A DNA stretch of 64,000 nt, from assembly GCA_900547385.1 (NCBI GenBank), contig URGQ01000001.1, positions 176,799 through 240,798 on the forward strand, written 5' to 3'. The DNA is from an uncultured Oscillospiraceae bacterium. GTDB lineage: Bacteria; Bacillota; Clostridia; Oscillospirales; Ruminococcaceae. This document shows, piece by piece, positions 58,976 through 64,000 of the stretch (positions within the stretch are counted from its first letter, which is position 1; each line of letters begins with the position of its first letter). The translations under genes were made by a program, and so were the position numbers. The notes under the pieces were generated by a model. It made no database searches and was not told where the DNA came from. It was given only the letters and a program-made list of their open reading frames with translations.

Positions 58976-60469
58976 TTATCGGTCTATATCGTGATGTTTG
59001 TTTTTTGCCTTTTGCGGCGCGTCCGCTTTCAGGGCAACATCCACATAGCGGCGTACCTTTTGCAGCTCGGTAACTTCCTCCCGCTGGGCTTTCAGCCTCG
59101 CATACTCTGCTTCGTTTTCGGCGGTCAGTGCTGCAAGCTCGGTCTGCCACGCTTTTGGCGTCAGCTTCATATCCGGCAGATTTGCCCGCAGATAGCGATT
59201 TGCCGCATCCCATATTGCAAGATCGGCGCGGTGTGCTTCCGCAAACTTTTCCTGCTTGCCCTTCCAGCGGATTTGCTTGCATTCATCGTGAATGGGCTGT
59301 GTCTCTCGTAGGTTCTGTGCCTGTTCCATGAGCTTTTGAAGCTGGCGGATGCGCGTCTCTCTCGGTTTCATGCCGTTGCGGATTTCGCTTGCCTTGTCAT
59401 GGACAACGGACAGGGCTGCATCCAGTTCTTCCAGCGTATAGATACCTTTTTCTGAAAGAAGATTGACAGCTTTGGAAATTGCTTTGAGTTCGTCTGCGGT
59501 GTGCTGTTGCTGCCAGCTTTGGGAATACTTCCCGCTTTTGGCTTTCTGAATATCCAGATAGCGGAACAGCAGCGTGGAGAGGTCGGGGGATTTCGGCTGC
59601 GGCGGCTCGGCACGCAAGCTCTCCTTTGCCTTGAACACATCAAGCAGCCATTCTTTCAGCTTGCCAATCTGCGCCTTGATGTCGCGGAGCAGACGGTTTG
59701 CCGCCTTGATACTGCGGTTCAGTTCGCCGCGCTCGGTAGCGATTCCTTTTTTCTCCATCTGTGACGCTGCCACGCCGATATGAACGGTGGGGATTTGATC
59801 GATCCCCTGCCGCTCATAGCTGCGGTGGTCGATGCGCTCCGGGCGGTTGTTCCGTTCCAAGAACTCATTGGCAAGGTCAGCCCACACCTTGCGCCAGACC
59901 TCGGCGTTCTCCTGACTGTTCCAGTCCACAAGATCAACCTTGCGGGTTTTGTATCTGCCGCTGGACAGGCGGATTCTCTCGCCGTTTTCGTCCAACACAT
60001 ATTCCTTTTTGGATTTCGGAAGCCACTTGCCCCGTTCGTCCATTGGGCGCATGGTGAGAAGAATATGGGCGTGCGGGTTGCCGCTGCCTGTGTCGTGAAT
60101 GTTGAAGTCCGCGCACATTCCTCTGGATACAAATTGAGAGGAACAGTACGCACGGACAAGCCGTACCTGTTCCTCTCTGGATAACTCTATGGGCAGGGCA
60201 ACCTCCAATTCCCGCGCCAGTTGGGAGTTGCACGCCTTTTCAATTTGCTCCACGCTGTTCCAAAGCGTTCCACGGTCTTGAAAGTCTGGAGGAGCGTTGG
60301 GCGGCAGCAGGATTTCCGAATGGACGATGCCGCGCTTTCGGGTGTAGTCATGGATCATGCCGTCCCACTCGTTTGTGATTTTCTCGCCGCTTCGGTAGGC
60401 GGCTGCTGCAACGGCTGACTTGCCATTCCCCCGGCTGATGATTTTGATGCTGCAATGATAGATTGCGAT
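58976..60469 (-). CDS. MOBQ-type relaxase (MobA/MobL), apparent ATC start
   Basis: A relaxase of about 497 residues that nicks oriT and pilots the strand. The first ATG in frame is at 60358, but the frame is open back to 60469 and codes there for the conserved family start AIYHCSIKIISRGNGKSAVA and then AAAYRSG with Tyr25, the expected nucleophile. A GGAGG site lies nine bases before codon ATC at 60469, and TAA closes the frame two codons earlier. The His cluster is in NIHDTGSGNPHAHILLTMRP. The C-terminal half is coiled coil. Most likely ATC replaces ATG as the start; otherwise only a form without Tyr25 is made. Confidence 0.82.
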   Translation of the reverse strand: MAIYHCSIKIISRGNGKSAVAAAAYRSGEKITNEWDGMIHDYTRKRGIVHSEILLPPNAPPDFQDRGTLWNSVEQIEKACNSQLARELEVALPIELSREEQVRLVRAYCSSQFVSRGMCADFNIHDTGSGNPHAHILLTMRPMDERGKWLPKSKKEYVLDENGERIRLSSGRYKTRKVDLVDWNSQENAEVWRKVWADLANEFLERNNRPERIDHRSYERQGIDQIPTVHIGVAASQMEKKGIATERGELNRSIKAANRLLRDIKAQIGKLKEWLLDVFKAKESLRAEPPQPKSPDLSTLLFRYLDIQKAKSGKYSQSWQQQHTADELKAISKAVNLLSEKGIYTLEELDAALSVVHDKASEIRNGMKPRETRIRQLQKLMEQAQNLRETQPIHDECKQIRWKGKQEKFAEAHRADLAIWDAANRYLRANLPDMKLTPKAWQTELAALTAENEAEYARLKAQREEVTELQKVRRYVDVALKADAPQKAKNKHHDIDR

Positions 60470-60819
60470 AACGGTTTACCTCCGATCCTCGAAATTCAGC
60501 CCCATGAAACGGAACACTTTGCCGCAGCAAGGTGTTCCGTTTCGTGGGGGCGCAAAAGGGTAGACAGCAAAGGCTGTCGCAGGGAAAATGCAGTTTTCCC
60601 TGTGCGGCGCAAGCCGCCAATGTGGGTGCGTGGGAACTTCCATGCGCCCACAAGCCCTCGGCAGAGCGCACAACACCTCATGGGGTCCCCGCAAAGTTGC
60701 AAAACTTTGTGGGGAGAGGAGGGGCAGCAGAATGAATGAGTTTTGCCGCTTGCGGCGAAACGAATGATATGGAGCTTGCCCCGACGAGGTGTATAAGTGC
60801 GCCCTTGTTACCAAGGGTA
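60470..60819. other. Probable origin of transfer (oriT) region
   Basis: A 350-bp non-coding gap between the relaxase and the DUF3847 gene. It contains TAAGTGCGCCCT (60794-60805), the nick-region motif of RSF1010-like MOBQ systems, next to the inverted repeat CCCTTG / CAAGGG (60802-60817). Toward the relaxase there are four further hairpins: a 24-bp arm pair (60499-60522 and 60527-60550, two G-T pairs, loop CGCA), GACAGC / GCTGTC (about 60563-60578), CAGGGAAAA / TTTTCCCTG (about 60580-60602), and CCCCGCAAAGTT / AACTTTGTGGGG (60687-60714), plus GTTT-GCCGC / GCGGC-AAAC (about 60740-60761). The predicted nick is between 60801 and 60802. Confidence 0.72.
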
Positions 60820-61119
60820 TTATCTGGCTTTCACCCCCTCGGCGCGTTTTTTCAAATACTCCTGTGCTTCCGTACTCTTTGCGATGTGATACAGGAAGTC
60901 CTTTCCCTCGTCCTCTGTCATGGTTTTCAGTTCCGGCACAATGCTTTCCATGAAGCCGCCAAACAGGAAAATACGGTGATTGCGCTCCTTGCGTTTTTCG
61001 GTGGACAGCTTGCGGTTAAGCATCTTGTTTCGGTTTTCATACTGCTGTAATAGCTTCTGTGTGCGTTCCAGTTCGGCGTTACATTCCTCGATGGTCTGCG
61101 GTAGTTTTTTCTTTGGCAT
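60820..61119 (-). CDS. DUF3847 (MobC-like) mobilization accessory protein
   Basis: A 99-residue basic, mostly helical protein with a coiled coil at about 12-50 and the DUF3847 core KERNHRIFLFGGFMESIVPEL. In Tn4451-like and related elements such proteins sit beside oriT and are thought to help the relaxase bind. ATG at 61119 is chosen over one 11 codons upstream because AAAGGAG lies ten bases before it. It is separated from the relaxase by the oriT region. Confidence 0.75.
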   Translation of the reverse strand: MPKKKLPQTIEECNAELERTQKLLQQYENRNKMLNRKLSTEKRKERNHRIFLFGGFMESIVPELKTMTEDEGKDFLYHIAKSTEAQEYLKKRAEGVKAR

Positions 61120-61154
61120 AGGTAGTCGCTCCTTTCTTGATTTTTGGGGCAAAC

Positions 61155-61197
61155 GAAAAGAGCAGCTGTTTTCTATGCGAAAATAGCTGCTCTTTTC
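61155..61197. terminator. Terminator of the sigma/anti-sigma genes
   Basis: A 19-bp inverted repeat (arms begin GAAAAGAGCAGCT) with a five-base loop and one G-T pair; T-rich ends on both strands. It follows the anti-sigma-like gene and lies just before the DUF3847 gene. Confidence 0.8.
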
Positions 61198-61219
61198 TAA
61201 TATTTATATACTTCAACTG

Positions 61220-62116
61220 TTATCTGTTCAAATTTCTCTCAATCCATCCGCGCATTTGGCTGTCAATTTTGAAGTAGGACATTGTGCCTCCGCCCTCAAT
61301 CCAGTCATAGTTCGGATAGAAGGAGATAAAGAAGCGCAAGCCAGAGGCGGTTTCGATTCGGAGATTTCTTCGATCATCGGCAAAAGCAGTGTGCGCTTCC
61401 TGTTGATTTTCTTCGGGGATATCATCAAATACTTCCGCCTGGAAGTCATCGTTGCCATAACTCGCAAGTGTAATCGTCATGTGATAGAACTCAATGATTT
61501 CCTGCCGATTTGTTACCGGTGAGCCAACTTCTTGTTCGTTGTTCCACTTCATTTCCGTAATGGATGCAATATCGTCCACGCTCTCAATACCATACACACG
61601 ATAAAGCTCGGTGAGTGAACAGTTTGTGTTGCTGTCAAACTGATAGAAGTTGCAGAACAGCGCGGCATACCATGTGTCACCGTCTCGCAGAACATATACG
61701 CCATCACAAACAGCAGGTGCATACCGGTATAGCTCGATATCAGTCTGGCTGACAGTGCTTTTATAGCCAATGCCTCCGTCAGATTTCAGGTAGGAAATGT
61801 GTTCGCCAGCCATATCGGCGGTGATTTCAGGCGGCAGACCATACTTCTCAAGCACCTCCGGAAGTTTGACAGCCTCGTAAAATTTGCCGTTGTACTCAAG
61901 TGCGGCAATGTTCTGCACGGGATCTTGGGTGTCAGGACCTCCCTTATGGTGAAGCATAGGAATGGCGATAGTCACCGCCAGACACAGGCAGGCTGCAACA
62001 ACTCCCCATTTAACCCACTTGCGGTTCGGTTTTGCATTGGCTCGGACTTTGTTGGTCTCCTCGATAATATCATCGTTCAGCATATTCAAAGCGTCGCTGA
62101 TCTGCTCTTTCTTCAT
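61220..62116 (-). CDS. Anti-sigma-like membrane protein (DUF4179-type N-terminus)
   Basis: A 298-residue protein with a cytoplasmic region (1-33), one membrane helix (about 35-54) and an outer domain of about 240 residues without recognised enzymes. It overlaps the preceding sigma gene by four bases, as does the chromosomal pair at 39.8-42.5 kb, and has the same layout at its N-terminus but no LytM modules. It probably holds the sigma factor inactive until an outside signal arrives. It is carried on the mobile element. Confidence 0.75.
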   Translation of the reverse strand: MKKEQISDALNMLNDDIIEETNKVRANAKPNRKWVKWGVVAACLCLAVTIAIPMLHHKGGPDTQDPVQNIAALEYNGKFYEAVKLPEVLEKYGLPPEITADMAGEHISYLKSDGGIGYKSTVSQTDIELYRYAPAVCDGVYVLRDGDTWYAALFCNFYQFDSNTNCSLTELYRVYGIESVDDIASITEMKWNNEQEVGSPVTNRQEIIEFYHMTITLASYGNDDFQAEVFDDIPEENQQEAHTAFADDRRNLRIETASGLRFFISFYPNYDWIEGGGTMSYFKIDSQMRGWIERNLNR

Positions 62117-62673
62117 AGTTCATAGCCCTCCTTTTCCAAATATTTTTTTAGTCCCTGCCTTGTTCGGTAGAGCATACTCTTGACCTTTGGCTCGCTTACG
62201 CCGTAGTAGTCTGCGACTTCTCGGATAGGATCCGCAAAGTAGTATCTGCCGACAAATGTGTTTCGTGCTTCTGCCGGGAGCGTGTAGAGATAGGTATTGA
62301 TCGCTTCCGCAAGCAGTTTCAATTCTATGCTCTGCTCCGTGGTTTCGCTGCCGGAAATACAATCCTCCAGCTCGGAAAGAGAGACTGCATATTCCGAGTG
62401 CTTCCGTTTATCCCTGTTGCGTGTGCGGAACGCATCAATGGATAGTTGTCGTGTGATTTTTCCTAAATAAGTGGAGAGGACGCTTGGCTTATGCGTTGGC
62501 ATGGAGTTCCACGCCTTTAAGTAGGTATCGTTGACGGTTTCCTTGCTGTCCTCCCAGTCGGAGAGGATATTGTAGGCGATCTTTGAAAGATACCGCCCAT
62601 ATTTCCGATCCGTTTCGCTGATGGCACTCTCATCTCTTTTCCAGTATAAGTCAACGATCATTTCATCCTGCAT
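62113..62673 (-). CDS. ECF-type sigma factor on the mobile element
   Basis: A 186-residue sigma factor, the same length as the chromosomal one, with region 2 (SDWEDSKETVNDTYLKAWNS) and region 4 (LPAEARNTFVGRYYFADP, GVSEPKVKSMLYRTRQGL). AAAGGAGG precedes the ATG. Upstream are an extended -10 (62772-62777) and TGAAACC near 62738, which resembles an ECF -35 element and could mean self-activation; that is inference. Partner of the next, overlapping anti-sigma-like gene. Confidence 0.85.
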   Translation of the reverse strand: MQDEMIVDLYWKRDESAISETDRKYGRYLSKIAYNILSDWEDSKETVNDTYLKAWNSMPTHKPSVLSTYLGKITRQLSIDAFRTRNRDKRKHSEYAVSLSELEDCISGSETTEQSIELKLLAEAINTYLYTLPAEARNTFVGRYYFADPIREVADYYGVSEPKVKSMLYRTRQGLKKYLEKEGYEL

Positions 62674-62771
62674 GGGCGAACCTCCTTTCTCATCTGCTGT
62701 CAGGTTCCTTCACTATATATCCCGACAAAAATCGGATTTGGTTTCACGACTTTCAAAATTCCCTCAAAAAA

Positions 62772-62777
62772 ATTATA
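62772..62777 (-). promoter_or_regulatory. Extended -10 of the element's sigma gene
   Basis: Minus-strand TGC-TATAAT. It overlaps the stop codon of the upstream 104-residue gene; no good -35 is seen. Confidence 0.5.
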
Positions 62778-63087
62778 GCAGATATTTGTGAACGCTTCTA
62801 CCCATGCCGTTTACGCTGTTTTTCTTCGCCGCTTCGCTTGCCGCCCTGCGCCGTTCCTCGCTATACGGCGCGGTCAGCCGAAAACTTAACCGCCTTTTCT
62901 CAATCTCAAAGGTCAGCCCGCCTTGCTCATCATCGTCGGTCTGACGGCAGCATTGCGGGTGCTTTGCCGCAAATGCCGTCAGTCGCTTTTTGAGATCGTT
63001 GTTATGGGTCTGCACCTCGATCATGCGGCTATGCTCGTCAAAATAGATCACGGTTGTCTTTTGCTTTTTGGTATGCCCTGTTCTCAT
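62773..63087 (-). CDS. Conserved mobile-element protein of unknown function
   Basis: A 104-residue basic protein. The first half has a strand-rich pattern (TTVIYFDEHSRMIEVQTHN) and the second half is highly charged and helical (SEERRRAASEAAKKNS). I do not recognise a family with confidence. The ATG has AGGAGG upstream on the minus strand. It lies between the excisionase-like gene and the sigma gene, all on one strand. Confidence 0.6.
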   Translation of the reverse strand: MRTGHTKKQKTTVIYFDEHSRMIEVQTHNNDLKKRLTAFAAKHPQCCRQTDDDEQGGLTFEIEKRRLSFRLTAPYSEERRRAASEAAKKNSVNGMGRSVHKYLL

Positions 63088-63235
63088 AAAACCTCCTGAT
63101 TTTCACGATTTTTTCTCAGCTCTTGAATTGGAAAAGTGCTGCGATTTTTTGATGGAAACGCCCAAAACGATGCGGGGTACATTTCACTTTGTCCTACCGA
63201 CTGATTTGCCACTTTTCCAGCTCTTGACTGCATTT

Positions 63236-63436
63236 TCATGGTGTTCTGTTCGTGTGGCTTTTCAGCCACTCCACCAGCTCATTTTTCATCACCAATTTGC
63301 GCCCGCCGATCCGTAAGGTTGGAAAATCCGGGCTGCTCAAAAGGTTATATGCCCCCGCTTTGGAAATCTGTAACGCTTCGGCAAGCTGCTTTGCGTCCAT
63401 CACATCGGGCATGGCTTCAAACGGTTCTCTGCTCAT
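63236..63436 (-). CDS. Excisionase-like helix-turn-helix protein
   Basis: A 66-residue protein with the winged helix-turn-helix of the excisionase/MerR type: VMDAKQLAEALQISKAGAYN followed by FPTLRIGGRKLV and a C-terminal WLKSH. Such proteins steer recombinases toward excision. ATG at 63436 has AGGAG six bases upstream and is preferred over a start 13 codons earlier. Placed ahead of the sigma and mobilization genes. Confidence 0.8.
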   Translation of the reverse strand: MSREPFEAMPDVMDAKQLAEALQISKAGAYNLLSSPDFPTLRIGGRKLVMKNELVEWLKSHTNRTP

Positions 63437-63505
63437 AAAATCTCCTGTCCCGCATGAAAAAGCAGCAGCTACCATTTCGGTAACTGCTGCCGCTTCTGCG
63501 TCTGT

Positions 63506-64000
63506 TTACTTGTCCAAATACTTCTGATACTCCGCTGTCACATAGTCCTCATAGGCTTCGGCAATTTTGGTAATCCGCTTATGGACTGCGCTGGCTGTCT
63601 TGTAGCCAACCTTGTCTGCAATCTCCTGCTCGGTCAAGCCGTCCATGCGCAGCTTCAATATCTCCTGGTCTTTCCCGCTGATGCTCTGCTCGGCAAAGGT
63701 GGCAATCTGCATTTCAGAGATAACCTTCTGCTCAAATTCGCCGCGAGGATCAGCGACCTCAAAAATATCGCCATCCTCATTCTCCATCATCTCGTCCAGA
63801 GAAATCGGCTTGCCGGAGCGGTTGTGATGCCACTTCCGCATGAAATCCGTCTTGACGGTGCTGCTGGTGGTTTCATAGTCCTCCATGGTGCGGTTTTCCC
63901 AGATCGCGTCGATCATCGGCTGCCAGTTCTGTTCCGCAATCACCATGTCGGTGACATTACCGATCAGATTGCTGAACTGCTGATAGGTCAGCCACGGCAC
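63506..64000 (-). CDS. Sigma-70-like protein of the mobile element (5' end beyond window)
   Basis: At least 164 residues. The C-terminal third has a sigma region 4-type helix-turn-helix (GKDQEILKLRMDGLTEQEIA and VGYKTASAVHKRI), preceded by an acidic segment LDEMMENEDGD. Similar sigma-like regulators lie beside excisionase genes in many Firmicutes integrative elements. The frame is still open at the window edge, where GTG could be the start, so the true length is unknown. Confidence 0.7.
   Translation of the reverse strand: MPWLTYQQFSNLIGNVTDMVIAEQNWQPMIDAIWENRTMEDYETTSSTVKTDFMRKWHHNRSGKPISLDEMMENEDGDIFEVADPRGEFEQKVISEMQIATFAEQSISGKDQEILKLRMDGLTEQEIADKVGYKTASAVHKRITKIAEAYEDYVTAEYQKYLDK

Noticed and set aside
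60499..60714. Short repeats near the relaxase as a CRISPR array
   Set aside because: They are different inverted repeats, not equal direct repeats with spacers, and no cas genes are present.

Overview
The window is a 64 kb chromosomal stretch of a high-GC, low-copy-regulated Firmicute, most likely a Clostridia / Oscillospirales (Ruminococcaceae-type) gut anaerobe. The evidence is the rpoB-rpoC-rpsL-rpsG-fusA-tuf order, a DUF951 gene ahead of prfA, DUF1508 and Cthe_2159-like proteins, strong AGGAGG ribosome sites, frequent GTG/TTG starts, and a Tn4451/TndX-type mobile element. Genus cannot be fixed from the sequence alone.

Layout. 1-1.7 kb: a cyclase-family hydrolase and a YhhN membrane protein. 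1.9-14.1 kb (minus): the transcription/translation core rpoB, rpoC, rpsL, rpsG, fusA, tuf. 14.4-18.9 kb (minus): a housekeeping operon DUF951-prfA-tsaC-coaE-M18 aminopeptidase. 19-29.7 kb: an S1-domain protein, a beta-helix lipoprotein, an RND exporter with a roughly 400-residue coiled-coil insert and its TetR partner, then a two-component system. 30-34 kb: an ABC exporter operon (ATPase, anchored adhesin-like adaptor, MacB/FtsX permease). 34-40 kb: NUDIX hydrolase, adenine deaminase, and a two-membrane-protein plus M20 peptidase operon. 39.8-46.7 kb: a sigma factor with a fused anti-sigma/degenerate LytM protein, a cysteine-less thioredoxin-like protein, a DUF1508 protein, RF3, and an FkbM methyltransferase. 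47-56.8 kb: stress genes (RHH regulator-clpB, htpG), a beta-CASP nuclease, a lipoprotein and a HAD phosphatase.

From about 56.8 kb to the right edge lies one end of an integrative mobilizable/conjugative element with lower GC: serine recombinase, TnpW, a MOBQ relaxase, a hairpin-rich oriT with a TAAGTGCGCCCT nick motif, a DUF3847 (MobC-like) protein, an ECF sigma/anti-sigma pair, an excisionase-like HTH protein and a sigma-like protein cut by the window edge.

The most unusual signal is not a gene. About a dozen intergenic GC-rich elements (70-106 bp) share one architecture: an 8-14 bp outer stem enclosing, in the well-formed copies, three short hairpins, most with a three-base loop that reads GNA on one strand. 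Primary sequence differs between most copies while the fold is kept, and the two most similar copies show a compensatory stem change. Three copies sit about 20 nt downstream of predicted transcription starts. Other points are a relaxase whose only complete reading frame begins at ATC, and two sigma/anti-sigma modules, one chromosomal and one on the mobile element.
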